Positions 36,068 to 45,599 are shown, counted from the first letter of the stretch. The stretch is DNA of 64,000 nt from Polaribacter sejongensis (GCF_038024065.1 NZ_CP150667.1:3169501-3233500), one strand, 5' to 3'. Translations and numbers: made by a program. The notes: generated by a model from the sequence alone, not told the origin.

Positions 36068-36144
36068 TTATAAAAACTCATGTTTTTTTTTAATAATAAA
36101 AAAAGAGTAGCTATCTGACAAAATAATTAAGCATTTATAATTTA

Positions 36145-37305
36145 ATGAAAAACATTCTTTTTATTCACCAATCAGCAGACCTATACGGGTCAGACAAGAC
36201 TCTATTATATCTTTTAGAGTCTATTAAAGATGTAGCAAATGTAATAGTAGTTGTGCCTGAAGAAGGCCCTTTGACGGAGGAATTTAAAAAGTTAAACATA
36301 GAAGTTTTTATTATACCCGTAATTAAGGTTTCTAGGCAGTTATTTACAAATTTTAATGTTTTTAAGTTGCCATTTCAAATATATAAAGCCGTAAGTATTT
36401 TTAAAAAAAAATTAGGGAATAGAAAGATAGATCTTATACATTCTAACACCATTGCAGTGTTTCTAGGTGCTTTTTACAGTAAAATATATAATATTAAGCA
36501 TATTTGGCACGTTCATGAAATAATTCAGCACCCAAAAATGGTGGCTAAAGCCTATCCGTTTCTTGTAGATTGGTTTTCAGATTGTGTTGTTTTTAACTCG
36601 GTAGCTTCTGCAGAACATTTATATAAAAATAAGCCTAAACTTAAAGAAAAATCTACAATAATTTATAATGGATTAGATAGAAATGTACCCATTTCATCTA
36701 AGGAAGAGCAAATGTTGTTGAGAAACTCACTTTTTAAATCCATAGATAAATCATCCATAGTAATTGGTTTGGTGGGGAGAATTAATAGACATAAAGGGCA
36801 GCAATTATTACTAAGTGTTTTTAATGAGCTCAAAAAGAACCCAGAAAACAACATTTACTTGTTGTTTGTAGGTTCTACAATTAAATCTCAACTGTTTTTG
36901 CTAGAAGAGTTAAAAGATGAGATTAAAAATAAGAATTTAGAAAACTTTGTAACTATTGTCGATTTTCAGAAAGAAATTTGGAAATTTTATGATTGTATAG
37001 ATATCGTTTTGGTGCCAACTACAGACATAGAATCTTTTGGTTTGGTCGCTATAGAGGGGATGTTGTCTAAAAAACCAGTGATTGCTTCTAATCATGGAGG
37101 ACTGAAAGAAATAGTTATACATAATAAAACAGGTTTACTATTTGAACCAAACAATGCCTCTGATTTAAAAAAATCAATAGAATCCTTAATTATAAATCAA
37201 AACTTGATTGAATTGTATGGAAAAGAAGGAGAAAAAAGAGCTAAGTTTGACTTTTCTTTAGAAAAATATGTAAATAATTTTAAAGCTCTATATAATTCGT
37301 TTTGA
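36145..37305 (+). CDS. GT4 family glycosyltransferase
   Basis: A 386-residue GT-B enzyme. The N-terminal domain has SADLYGSDKTLLYLLE and the Rossmann linkers IHSNTIAVFLGA and WHVHE. The C-terminal donor domain has IGLVGRINRHKGQQLL and the E-x7-E stretch ESFGLVAIEGMLSKKPVIAS, with its Glu pair. It transfers an activated sugar in the surface polysaccharide repeat. Its stop overlaps the next gene's TTG start by four bases (TTGA). Confidence 0.9.
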   Translation: MKNILFIHQSADLYGSDKTLLYLLESIKDVANVIVVVPEEGPLTEEFKKLNIEVFIIPVIKVSRQLFTNFNVFKLPFQIYKAVSIFKKKLGNRKIDLIHSNTIAVFLGAFYSKIYNIKHIWHVHEIIQHPKMVAKAYPFLVDWFSDCVVFNSVASAEHLYKNKPKLKEKSTIIYNGLDRNVPISSKEEQMLLRNSLFKSIDKSSIVIGLVGRINRHKGQQLLLSVFNELKKNPENNIYLLFVGSTIKSQLFLLEELKDEIKNKNLENFVTIVDFQKEIWKFYDCIDIVLVPTTDIESFGLVAIEGMLSKKPVIASNHGGLKEIVIHNKTGLLFEPNNASDLKKSIESLIINQNLIELYGKEGEKRAKFDFSLEKYVNNFKALYNSF

Positions 37306-38558
37306 CATTAACCATTAAAAAAATATGGCCAGTATTATTAGTAGTGTCTTTTGTTTTACATAGAGAAGTTACTTCTATAGAGGTAAATACAATACTACTT
37401 TTAGTACTTACTAGTTTTGTTGTTTTACTTAATAAAGGTAAAATGATAAAACGAGATTTTGACGTACTCTCCCTTTTATTATTAATAATCTGTATCGGTA
37501 GTTTTACAGCAATTTTTAATAAACCTAGCGCTTATAATTTTATTAGAGATTTACTTTACTTTACCAAACCAGTATTGTTGATTCTATTAGGTTATTTTCT
37601 TACAAGACTTATTAATGATTGGAAAGTAGTTTTTAAAGCATTAATTTATTTAGGTGTAGGGTATGCAGTTTATCATATTTTACATTTTGTAATTTTTACC
37701 AATTTTAATCATCCTCATATTATCTCACATATACGAGGTGTAAATGGTCTTTCGAATATAATTGAAGTATTTTCGATTGCTTTAATTGTTTTAGGTAATA
37801 AGTACAAAGAATATAGTATATTTTCAAAGAAAAGCACAAAATACATTTGTTTATTTTTATTGTTTACTTCTTTTACACTGTATTTTTCTAGAACTATGTT
37901 TGTAGGTTTAGTTTTGCTTGTACTGGGTGTTTTAAATTATTTAAAATTAAATAAGAAAGGATTAAAGTATTTAGGGCTATTATTGCTGGCTATAACCATA
38001 TTATATACATACCTATTTACAGTGAAAATAGATAGAAAGGGAGATGGGATCGAAAATTTCTTATATAAACTTAAGATAGCTCCAAGTGAAATTTTTTCAC
38101 CTAAAATAGATTTAAATAACCATGCTAGTTTATGGGATCATTGGAGGGCTTATGAGGCTCTTAGAGGGTTGCAAGGCCTTAATGAGTCTCCAGTAAGTTA
38201 CGTTGGTGGTAAGGGTTTCGGTGCTTTGGTAGATTTAAAGTTTGCTGCACCCATAAGTAGTGAAGGAACTATACGATACATTCCCATATTACATAACGGA
38301 TATATTTTTATACTCTATAAAACAGGTGTTATTGGATTGCTTATTTATCTGTATTTTTTATTTAGTTTGTATTTTCAAGCCTATAGAAAAACAGATCGTT
38401 TAGATACTAAAAATTTTGGAAATTTGTTGTCAGCAACATCATTATATCTTATATTTTCATCGTTAATAATTACGGGTCTTTATAACCTTCAAGAAGAAAC
38501 TGCAATAATATTAGGTATCTTTTTATACCTAAAATCCAACTCAAATAGAAAAAATTAA
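37302..38558 (+). CDS. O-antigen polymerase/ligase-like membrane protein (Wzy/WaaL type), TTG start
   Basis: A 418-residue protein with about ten membrane helices. It has a Wzy_C-like periplasmic loop (SPKIDLNNHASLWDHWRAYEALRGL) followed by HNGYIFILYKTGVIGLLIYLYFL, a layout of O-antigen polymerases and ligases. It starts at a TTG overlapping the stop of the GT4 gene by four bases; no ATG is closer, and the first membrane helix begins at residue 7. It is one of two such proteins in the locus (see 39609). Confidence 0.78.
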   Translation: MTLTIKKIWPVLLVVSFVLHREVTSIEVNTILLLVLTSFVVLLNKGKMIKRDFDVLSLLLLIICIGSFTAIFNKPSAYNFIRDLLYFTKPVLLILLGYFLTRLINDWKVVFKALIYLGVGYAVYHILHFVIFTNFNHPHIISHIRGVNGLSNIIEVFSIALIVLGNKYKEYSIFSKKSTKYICLFLLFTSFTLYFSRTMFVGLVLLVLGVLNYLKLNKKGLKYLGLLLLAITILYTYLFTVKIDRKGDGIENFLYKLKIAPSEIFSPKIDLNNHASLWDHWRAYEALRGLQGLNESPVSYVGGKGFGALVDLKFAAPISSEGTIRYIPILHNGYIFILYKTGVIGLLIYLYFLFSLYFQAYRKTDRLDTKNFGNLLSATSLYLIFSSLIITGLYNLQEETAIILGIFLYLKSNSNRKN

Positions 38559-39655
38559 TGAAAATAGGAATTATTGGTACAAGAGGTATTCCAAACCATT
38601 ATGGTGGTTTCGAGCAGTTTGCAGAACACTTGGCCACTTATTTAGTAGAAAAAGGTTGTGAAGTTTATGTTTATAATTCTTCTAATCATCCATATCAAGA
38701 ACCTTTATTTAAAGGTGTACATATTATTCATTGCAATGATCCAGAAAGTAAAATGGGTACCATTGGTCAGTTTGTATACGATTTAAATTGCATTTTAGAT
38801 ACCAGAAAAAAAAATCTAGATATTATATTACAATTAGGCTATACAAGTAGTTCTATTTGGTCTTTACTTTTTCCAAAAAAAACTTTAATCATAACAAATA
38901 TGGATGGTTTAGAATGGAAAAGAAGTAAGTATAGTTTTTTTGTAAGAAAGTTTTTAATGTATGCAGAAAGGTTAGGTGTAAAATATAGTGATTATCTTGT
39001 TTCAGATTCTGAAGGGATAAAAGAATACATAGACAATAAGTATAAAAAAGACTCTAAATTTATTGCTTACGGGAGTGAAGTAGTTTCTGATGTTGATGAA
39101 AGTATTTTAAAGAAATTTAAAGTAGAGAAATTAAAATACAACATGTTAATTGCAAGAATGGAGCCAGAGAATAATGTTGAAACGATTCTAGATGGTGTTG
39201 TTCTAAGCGAATCAAAAACTCCTTTTTTGGTTATTGGCGCTTATGATAATAATAGTTTTGGTAAAAAGTTAAAACAAAAATTTGAGGATTGTAAAGAAAT
39301 TATTTTTTTAGGAAGCATCTATAATAATAGCGAATTAAATGCACTTAGATTTTTTTGTAACCTTTATTTTCATGGTCATTCTGTGGGTGGTACAAATCCC
39401 TCTTTATTAGAGGCTATGGGGTCTAGTAATTTAATTATTGCACACAATAATATCTTTAATAAAGCAGTTCTAAAAGAAGACGCTTATTACTTTTTTAATG
39501 CAGAAGATGTGAGTTTTTATTTAAAAGAAAAAAATAAACAGGATGAAAGCTTAAGAATTGAAAATAATATAAGAAAAATTAATAATGAGTATGATATTAA
39601 TAAAATAAATGGCAGCTATTTTTCCTATTTTCAAGAGTGTCTTTCAAAAAATTAA
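38558..39655 (+). CDS. DUF1972-containing glycosyltransferase (rhamnosyltransferase-like)
   Basis: A 365-residue GT-B enzyme whose start (MKIGIIGTRGIPNHYGGFEQFAEHL) is the DUF1972 signature of RgpA/WcaQ-like rhamnosyltransferases. The middle carries NMDGLEWKRSKYSFFVRKFLMYAE. The C-terminal donor domain has LYFHGHSVGGTNPSLLEAMGSSNLIIAHN, with the Glu in SLLEAMG. DUF1972 enzymes often use dTDP-L-rhamnose, which is of interest because rfbD is not nearby. It starts at the last base of the preceding gene's stop. Confidence 0.88.
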   Translation: MKIGIIGTRGIPNHYGGFEQFAEHLATYLVEKGCEVYVYNSSNHPYQEPLFKGVHIIHCNDPESKMGTIGQFVYDLNCILDTRKKNLDIILQLGYTSSSIWSLLFPKKTLIITNMDGLEWKRSKYSFFVRKFLMYAERLGVKYSDYLVSDSEGIKEYIDNKYKKDSKFIAYGSEVVSDVDESILKKFKVEKLKYNMLIARMEPENNVETILDGVVLSESKTPFLVIGAYDNNSFGKKLKQKFEDCKEIIFLGSIYNNSELNALRFFCNLYFHGHSVGGTNPSLLEAMGSSNLIIAHNNIFNKAVLKEDAYYFFNAEDVSFYLKEKNKQDESLRIENNIRKINNEYDINKINGSYFSYFQECLSKN

Positions 39656-40853
39656 AAAAACTAATCTTACCGAAATTTTACTTATTACGGTATTAGTTAC
39701 AATACCTATTGTTGGTCATGCTACCAATAGTATTGCTATCATACTGTTTTTTTTATCAGCTTGCTATAAGTTTATAACAAATAAGAAACAGTTTTACTTT
39801 AACAAGATTTCTTTATTACTAATTAGTTTATATATATTATTTTTATGTTCCTTATTGTGGACTAATAATTTAGGGAATACTAAATCTGGTTTAGAACAAT
39901 TTCTATCTTATTTAGTTTTACCAATTGCATTTATATTTAATTCTGATAAACAGTTTAATAAAGAAAAAGTGATCAGTATTTTTTCTTTTTCATTGGTAAT
40001 CTATGCGTTGCTTTGCCTTATTGTTGGGGTTGTAAATACAAGTAAATATTCTGATATAAGTTTTTTATTTTATCATAAATTAAGTGGTGGTTTGGGTAAT
40101 TTAAATGCAATTTACCTATCTGCATTTATAAGTTTAGCAATTAGTTTCTTTTTAACGAAACCAAATAAATCGAAACTTGAGTTTTTTAGTTTAATTTTCT
40201 TGAGTCTATTTCTTGTTTTGTTATCATCTAAAATGGTAATTGCAATAACTCTTATGACTTCTATTTTTTATTTCCTTAAAAAAAGAAAATTTAAAAAAAT
40301 AAATTTAAAATCGGTTGTTCTATTTATTGCAGTTCTATTAATTATTATACCTGCAGCAAGTAATCTATATAGCCGTATAAAAGTAGAATTTGAGGAAACT
40401 AAAATGGAAGAAGTTTTACATAAAAAGGATTTTGGCCCTGTATATCTTTGGACAGGTTTTGGACTGCGTGTTTTTCAAACCAAAGCATTTATAGAGATTT
40501 TAAAAGAGAAAAAAAATATAGTTTTGGGTTCTGGTTTAAATAATTCTCAAGACAATTTAAACGAAAAGTACAAAGAGTATAATTTTTATCCAGGATTTTT
40601 AAATTACAATTATCACAATCAATACATGCAAATTTTTGCAGAATTGGGAGTTGTTGGTCTGTGTTTACTTTTACTAATTATACTCTTCATTTTTAAAGAG
40701 GCAATTATTTATAAAGATTATTTTTTATTATCCTTTATAATTCTAATATTAGTAGTTAGTTTTACAGAATCATTTTTGTGGAGACAAAGAGGAATGGTGT
40801 TTTTTATAACCGTTTCATTGTTGTTAACTAAAAGAGAACAATATATTAATTGA
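39609..40853 (+). CDS. O-antigen ligase/polymerase-like membrane protein (second Wzy/WaaL type)
   Basis: A 414-residue protein with about ten to twelve membrane helices. A Wzy_C-like loop appears as FGPVYLWTGFGLRVFQTKAFIEIL, followed by NYHNQYMQIFAELGVVGLCLLLL, the usual His-containing polymerase/ligase region. It overlaps the preceding gene by 47 bases, and the ATG at 39609 is the only sensible start because membrane helices begin near residue 22. Together with 37302 the locus has two such proteins; one may polymerise and the other ligate. Confidence 0.78.
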   Translation: MAAIFPIFKSVFQKIKKTNLTEILLITVLVTIPIVGHATNSIAIILFFLSACYKFITNKKQFYFNKISLLLISLYILFLCSLLWTNNLGNTKSGLEQFLSYLVLPIAFIFNSDKQFNKEKVISIFSFSLVIYALLCLIVGVVNTSKYSDISFLFYHKLSGGLGNLNAIYLSAFISLAISFFLTKPNKSKLEFFSLIFLSLFLVLLSSKMVIAITLMTSIFYFLKKRKFKKINLKSVVLFIAVLLIIIPAASNLYSRIKVEFEETKMEEVLHKKDFGPVYLWTGFGLRVFQTKAFIEILKEKKNIVLGSGLNNSQDNLNEKYKEYNFYPGFLNYNYHNQYMQIFAELGVVGLCLLLLIILFIFKEAIIYKDYFLLSFIILILVVSFTESFLWRQRGMVFFITVSLLLTKREQYIN

Positions 40854-42202
40854 AGAAAAAAAGATCCATACTAATAAAACCATTAATAGTAGTTATAGAT
40901 TTAATTTTAATTATTTCTATTATCTATTTTGTATCAGATAAAGAATATTTTAATCTTTCTTTTATATCTTATATCACTGCTTTTTGGTTATTTATATCTT
41001 ACTACACTAAATATTACAATGTGTATAGGTATACCCATGTGGGGAGGTTGGTTACGCTCTTGTTATCGCAATTTTTTATATTTTCTTTAGCATACCTAAG
41101 TTATTTTAGTGTTTTTAAAGAGGGTGAAATTGTTAATAAACAATTTTTAGTTTTTGCGCTCATTTTCTGTACAGTTTCATCAACTAAATTTTTAATCTTT
41201 TATGTATTAAAAAAATACAGATCTAAAGGTAGAAATTATAGAAATATCGTTCTTTTTGGAGAACTAGGTTCTGCCAGAAAATTAGAAAATTTATTTCACC
41301 ATAAAAATGATTTAGGCTATCGTTTCTTCGGTTTTTTTTCTGATAAAGTTTATAAGTCAAAAAATTATTTAGGGGCTTTAGATAAAGGTTTTAGTTATAT
41401 TATTAACAATAAAATAGACGAAGTCTATTGTGATCCGTCAAAAGTGAATTCTGGTCGATTGATAGAAATAACAAAGTTTGTAGAAAAAAACGAATTAGAA
41501 TTAAGAATTTTACCAGAAAATAAAGCCATTTATAGTAAAGATTTTATTTTAGAATACTTTGGTACAATTCCTATTTTAAAGCCTAAATCATTACCTTTTG
41601 AGAAAATAGAAACCCATGTTATTAAAAGAGTTTTTGATATACTATTTTCATTCGTCGTCTGTTTTTTCATGTTATCTTGGATGTTACCAATCTTATGGGT
41701 TGTTATAAAATTAGATTCTAAAGGTACTTTCTTTTTTAAGCAGAAAAGAGACGGTTTAGATGGAAAACAATTTTATTGTTATAAATTAAGGTCTATGAGA
41801 GTAAATAGCAATGCAGACAAAGTGTCGGCTTGTAAGAATGATAAAAGAATTACTAGAGTGGGAGCCTTTTTGAGAAAAACAAGTTTAGATGAATTGCCAC
41901 AGTTTTTCAATGTACTTTTAGGAGATATGAGTATTGTTGGACCTAGACCTCATATTAATGTTCAAACTGAAAAGTATACAAACGAAGTAGAAAATTATTT
42001 AATTAGAAACTCTATAAAACCAGGTATTACAGGTTTAGCACAAGTTAGTGGGTATAGAGGTGAGGTAATTAAAAAATCTGACATTGATAATAGAGTACGA
42101 TTAGATATTTTTTACATAGAAAACTGGTCGTTTTTTTTAGATATAAAAATAATAGCACAAACTTGTTTTAATTTTTTCATTAAAGAGGAAAAAGCATACT
42201 AG
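40850..42202 (+). CDS. Undecaprenyl-phosphate glycosylphosphotransferase (WbaP-like), TTG start
   Basis: A 450-residue protein that starts a polysaccharide by loading the first sugar-phosphate onto undecaprenyl phosphate. N-terminal membrane helices (about 10-115) are followed by a Rossmann-like middle domain, a re-entrant helix near 260-285, and the catalytic domain: FKQKRDGLDGKQFYCYKLRSM, RKTSLDELPQFFNVLLGDMS and VGPRPH, with the Asp-Glu pair intact. It starts with a TTG overlapping the preceding stop by four bases, the second such TTGA junction in the locus. Sugar specificity cannot be read. Confidence 0.93.
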   Translation: MKKKRSILIKPLIVVIDLILIISIIYFVSDKEYFNLSFISYITAFWLFISYYTKYYNVYRYTHVGRLVTLLLSQFFIFSLAYLSYFSVFKEGEIVNKQFLVFALIFCTVSSTKFLIFYVLKKYRSKGRNYRNIVLFGELGSARKLENLFHHKNDLGYRFFGFFSDKVYKSKNYLGALDKGFSYIINNKIDEVYCDPSKVNSGRLIEITKFVEKNELELRILPENKAIYSKDFILEYFGTIPILKPKSLPFEKIETHVIKRVFDILFSFVVCFFMLSWMLPILWVVIKLDSKGTFFFKQKRDGLDGKQFYCYKLRSMRVNSNADKVSACKNDKRITRVGAFLRKTSLDELPQFFNVLLGDMSIVGPRPHINVQTEKYTNEVENYLIRNSIKPGITGLAQVSGYRGEVIKKSDIDNRVRLDIFYIENWSFFLDIKIIAQTCFNFFIKEEKAY

Positions 42203-42973
42203 ATGAAAGAAGATATAATAATAACAGGTTCAATTGTTCTTTTTAAAGAAAACTTAACAGATTTACATAAAGCCATAGAGTGCTTTTTAGCTATTCCTTT
42301 AAAAAAGAAGCTTTACCTAATAGACAACACTCCGTTAAGGTTTTTCGAGTATGTTTTTGTCAATCAACAGATAGAATATATTGCCGTAGAACAAAATATA
42401 GGTTTTGGTGCTGGTCATAATTTTATAATTGATAAAATAAAACAAACCTCTAAATTTCATTTAATTTTAAATCCTGATGTTTCTTTTAACTTAGGTGTTA
42501 TTTCTAACTTAATTAAAGAATTAGAAAACAATAAAGATGTTGCAATGATTGCTCCTAAAGTATTGTTTCCAAAGGGAAAACATCAATATTCTTGTAGAAG
42601 ATATCCATCTGTTTCAGAATTAATTGCTAGAAGATTTACGCTTTTAAAACCAATGTTTAGAGCTGTTATTTTTAAAGGAGAATACAGAGAAAGAGATTTA
42701 GAAATTCCTTTTTTTGCAGAATATATTACAGGCTGTTTCCAATTATACAGAACAGAAGATTTTATAGCATTAAATGGTTTTGATGAACGGTATTTCTTGT
42801 ATATGGAAGATGTTGATATTTGTAAAAAAATAGATTTATTAGAGAAAAAGAAATTATATTTTCCTCAAGAAGAAATCATACATGTTTTAAAACAAGGCTC
42901 TTCTAAAAGTCTGGAATTATTTTTACGCCATACTTCATCTGCTTTTAAATATTTTCATAAATGGGGATTTTAA
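42203..42973 (+). CDS. GT2 family glycosyltransferase (WbbL-like)
   Basis: A 256-residue GT-A enzyme. It has the pattern GSIVLFKENLTDLHKAIECF, IDNTPLRFFEY, NIGFGAGHN, FHLILNPDVSFN (DxD-like), and the C-terminal GFDERYFLYMEDVDICKKI (catalytic ED-D). This is typical of WbbL-type rhamnosyltransferases (family knowledge). It ends the polysaccharide locus and follows the WbaP-type gene directly, with no intergenic base. Confidence 0.9.
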   Translation: MKEDIIITGSIVLFKENLTDLHKAIECFLAIPLKKKLYLIDNTPLRFFEYVFVNQQIEYIAVEQNIGFGAGHNFIIDKIKQTSKFHLILNPDVSFNLGVISNLIKELENNKDVAMIAPKVLFPKGKHQYSCRRYPSVSELIARRFTLLKPMFRAVIFKGEYRERDLEIPFFAEYITGCFQLYRTEDFIALNGFDERYFLYMEDVDICKKIDLLEKKKLYFPQEEIIHVLKQGSSKSLELFLRHTSSAFKYFHKWGF

Positions 42974-43052
42974 GTATGTAAAGTTCTTAAATAGAATTTC
43001 GTTTTCCATTAAATTGTCTTTATAATCAAAGGGGAATCCAATATTTTTAAAA

Positions 43053-43060
43053 TATATTTG
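43053..43060 (+). promoter_or_regulatory. Bacteroidetes -7 box of purD
   Basis: TATATTTG is a perfect TAnnTTTG match, 23 bases ahead of the purD ATG. It marks a new transcript after the polysaccharide locus. Confidence 0.6.
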
Positions 43061-43083
43061 CAATAACAACAACACAACAAACA

Positions 43084-44358
43084 ATGAATGTACTTATTTT
43101 AGGTTCTGGAGGTAGAGAACACGCTTTTGCAATTAAATTATTAGAAAGTAAAAAAATTAATAAACTTTTTGTAGCTCCAGGAAATGCCGGAACAGATAAA
43201 ATAGCCACTAATATTAATATCGATGCTACAGATTTCGAAGCTGTTAAAAAGATTACATTAGAAAACGACATTAAAATGGTTGTTGTTGGCCCGGAAGTAC
43301 CTTTGGTAGCTGGGGTTCACGATTTCTTTTTAGCAGACGAAGAATTGAAAAATATTCCAGTAATCGGACCTAAAAAAGACGGAGCATTATTAGAAGGATC
43401 TAAAGATTTCTCTAAACAATTCATGCAAAAACATGGCGTTCCAACAGCAAGATATCAATCTTTTACTAAGGATAATTTACAAGAAGGTTTTGCTTTCTTA
43501 GAAACCTTAGCACCACCTTTTGTATTAAAAGCAGACGGTTTAGCAGCAGGAAAAGGAGTGTTAATTTTAGACTCTTTAGAAGAAGCAAAAACCGAATTAG
43601 AAGAAATGGTTTCTAATCAAAAATTCGGAGCAGCATCTACAACTGTAGTTATCGAAGAATTTTTAAAAGGAATAGAATTATCTGTCTTTGTTTTAACAGA
43701 CGGAAAAAGTTATAAAATTTTACCATCAGCAAAAGATTATAAGAGAATTGGCGAAGGTGACACAGGTTTAAATACTGGCGGAATGGGAGCAATTTCTCCC
43801 GTACCATTTGCAGATAAAGCTTTTTTAGATAAAGTAGAAGAATTGGTTGTAAAACCAACAATTGCAGGTTTACAAAAGGACGGAATTGATTACAGAGGTT
43901 TTATCTTTATCGGTTTAATGAACGACAACGGCAACCCTTCTGTGGTTGAGTATAACGTAAGAATGGGAGACCCAGAAACGGAAGTTGTTTTACCAAGAAT
44001 CGAGTCAGATTTATTTGAGTTGTTCGAAGGAGTTGCAAACCAAAATTTAAGCGAAAAATCGTTTTCTGTAACCGATAAAACGGCAACAACGGTAATGTTA
44101 GTTTCTGGCGGATATCCAGAAGCGTATGAGAAAAATAAAGAAATTACAGGTTTCGATACCGTAGAAGATTCTTTCGTTTTTCATGCCGGAACTATCATTA
44201 AAGATGGCAAAGTTGTTACAAGCGGAGGTAGAGTTATCGCGGTAACCTCTTTTGGCGACACCATTGAAGAGGCTTTAGAAAAGAGTTATAAAAGTATAGA
44301 TAAGATTCATTTCGATAAAATGAATTACAGAAAAGACATTGGTTTCGATTTAGTGTAG
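43084..44358 (+). CDS. purD: Phosphoribosylamine-glycine ligase (GARS)
   Basis: A 424-residue ATP-grasp enzyme of purine synthesis, joining 5-phosphoribosylamine and glycine. The N-terminal MNVLILGSGGREHAFAIKL, the glycine-rich loop KADGLAAGKGV, and the metal-binding EYNVRMGDPETEVVLPR are all intact. Codon use is richer in G and C than in the surrounding locus, as expected for a conserved metabolic gene. It stands alone between the polysaccharide locus and a GT28-like gene. Confidence 0.97.
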   Translation: MNVLILGSGGREHAFAIKLLESKKINKLFVAPGNAGTDKIATNINIDATDFEAVKKITLENDIKMVVVGPEVPLVAGVHDFFLADEELKNIPVIGPKKDGALLEGSKDFSKQFMQKHGVPTARYQSFTKDNLQEGFAFLETLAPPFVLKADGLAAGKGVLILDSLEEAKTELEEMVSNQKFGAASTTVVIEEFLKGIELSVFVLTDGKSYKILPSAKDYKRIGEGDTGLNTGGMGAISPVPFADKAFLDKVEELVVKPTIAGLQKDGIDYRGFIFIGLMNDNGNPSVVEYNVRMGDPETEVVLPRIESDLFELFEGVANQNLSEKSFSVTDKTATTVMLVSGGYPEAYEKNKEITGFDTVEDSFVFHAGTIIKDGKVVTSGGRVIAVTSFGDTIEEALEKSYKSIDKIHFDKMNYRKDIGFDLV

Positions 44359-44371
44359 CACTGTTTTATTT

Positions 44372-44489
44372 GGGCGCCTGCCTGCCGCAGGCAGGTTTTA
44401 ACAGGCTTGAAATTTATCTTGAGCGAAGTCGAAAGGTTATATCTTTTTTCAGAAAAAGAAAAAAAGGATGCCGTTTCAATCCTTAACGC
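44372..44489 (-). repeat. Structured dispersed repeat, copy B, with nested palindrome
   Basis: Read on the - strand it has GCGTTAAGGATTGAAACGGC and then ATCCTTTTTTT, AAAAAAGATATAACC, AGCCTGTTAAAA and CGCCC, in the same order as copy A. Inside lies the 19-base palindrome CCTGCCTGCCGCAGGCAGG (44377-44395), inserted exactly between GTTAAAA and CGCCC. A TTTCGACTTCGCTCAAGATA segment, another recurrent flavobacterial intergenic string (recollection), also lies within it. Confidence 0.65.
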
Positions 44490-44540
44490 ACTTGTTTAAA
44501 ATCAACTGTTTTATTCGAGTTTTTTAGTGATGATTAACAA

Positions 44541-45599
44541 ATGAAAGCTACCCAAAATAAAATAATAATTGCACCATTAAATTGGGGGTTAGGTCATGCT
44601 TCTCGTTGTGTGCCCATTATTAAGGCATTATTAGAAAACAATTTTACACCCATTATTGCATCAGACGGAAATGCTTTAATCTTTTTAAGAAAAGAGTTTC
44701 CTAACTTAGAATATTTAGAAATCCCAGCTTATAACATTTCTTACCATAGAAATTTAAAGTTGGGATTACTTTTGCAAATTCCTAAAGTTTTAAAAGCAGT
44801 TAGAGAAGAGCGTAAAATTATCAATGATTTTATACTTAAAAATACAGACGTTGTTGGTATAATTTCGGACAATAGATTCGGAGTAAGAAGCTCGTTGGTT
44901 CCTTCGGTTTACATTACCCATCAAGTAAATGTTTTGTCTGGCAGTACCACTTTTTTCACCTCTTATTTTCATCAACAAATAATAAAAAAGTTTGATGAAT
45001 GTTGGATTCCTGATAATGAAAATTCTGAGTTTTCAGGAAAACTATCATCAACCAAAAAAAATCTGAACACAAAATTTATTGGAGTTTTAAGTCGTTTTAA
45101 AAAACAAGAATTAACTCAAAATACAGACGTTTTAATCATTCTTTCTGGTATTGAGTCTAACAGGGTGTTTTTAGAGAATAAATTGATCTCAGCCTTTAAA
45201 AACGACACTAGAAACATTGTTTTTGTTTTAGGTAAAATAGAGCCCGCCCAAAAAAGTTGGAAAAAGGAAAATATTACTTACTATAATTATGTATTATCAG
45301 AAGAACTTCAAAATTTAATCAATTCTAGTAAGATTATTATTTGCAGATCTGGTTATTCCTCTATAATGGATTTAGCTGTTTTAGATAAAAAAGTGTTTTT
45401 TATTCCTACCGAACATCAAGATGAACAAGAATATTTAGCTTCGTTTTTAGAAACTAAAAAATTAGCTCCATTTTCTAAAATGAAAGATTTTGTAAAAGAA
45501 GATATTTCTAAAATAGAAAATTATAAAGGTTTAAAAACTACTGAAACAAAATTAGATTCCGATTTATTTAGGCTTTTCGAGCGTAAAAGAAAACTCTGA
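44541..45599 (+). CDS. GT28/MurG-like glycosyltransferase, Bacteroidetes type
   Basis: A 352-residue GT-B protein. NWGLGHASRCVPIIKALLE at the start is the glycine-rich, UDP-sugar-type acceptor loop, and ICRSGYSSIMDLAVLDKKVFFIPTEHQDEQEY carries the donor-binding and Glu-Gln motifs of MurG-like enzymes. Likely an UDP-GlcNAc-type transferase or a lipid glycosylase; the acceptor is unknown. Its 3' end overlaps the convergent histidine kinase gene by 36 bases, so both C-termini are coded from opposite strands. Confidence 0.8.
   Translation: MKATQNKIIIAPLNWGLGHASRCVPIIKALLENNFTPIIASDGNALIFLRKEFPNLEYLEIPAYNISYHRNLKLGLLLQIPKVLKAVREERKIINDFILKNTDVVGIISDNRFGVRSSLVPSVYITHQVNVLSGSTTFFTSYFHQQIIKKFDECWIPDNENSEFSGKLSSTKKNLNTKFIGVLSRFKKQELTQNTDVLIILSGIESNRVFLENKLISAFKNDTRNIVFVLGKIEPAQKSWKKENITYYNYVLSEELQNLINSSKIIICRSGYSSIMDLAVLDKKVFFIPTEHQDEQEYLASFLETKKLAPFSKMKDFVKEDISKIENYKGLKTTETKLDSDLFRLFERKRKL

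Noticed and set aside
36068..36144. T-rich/A-rich hairpin between two glycosyltransferase genes
   Set aside because: Only A-T pairs in an AT-rich spacer; too weak to call a terminator, and the genes appear to be one locus.
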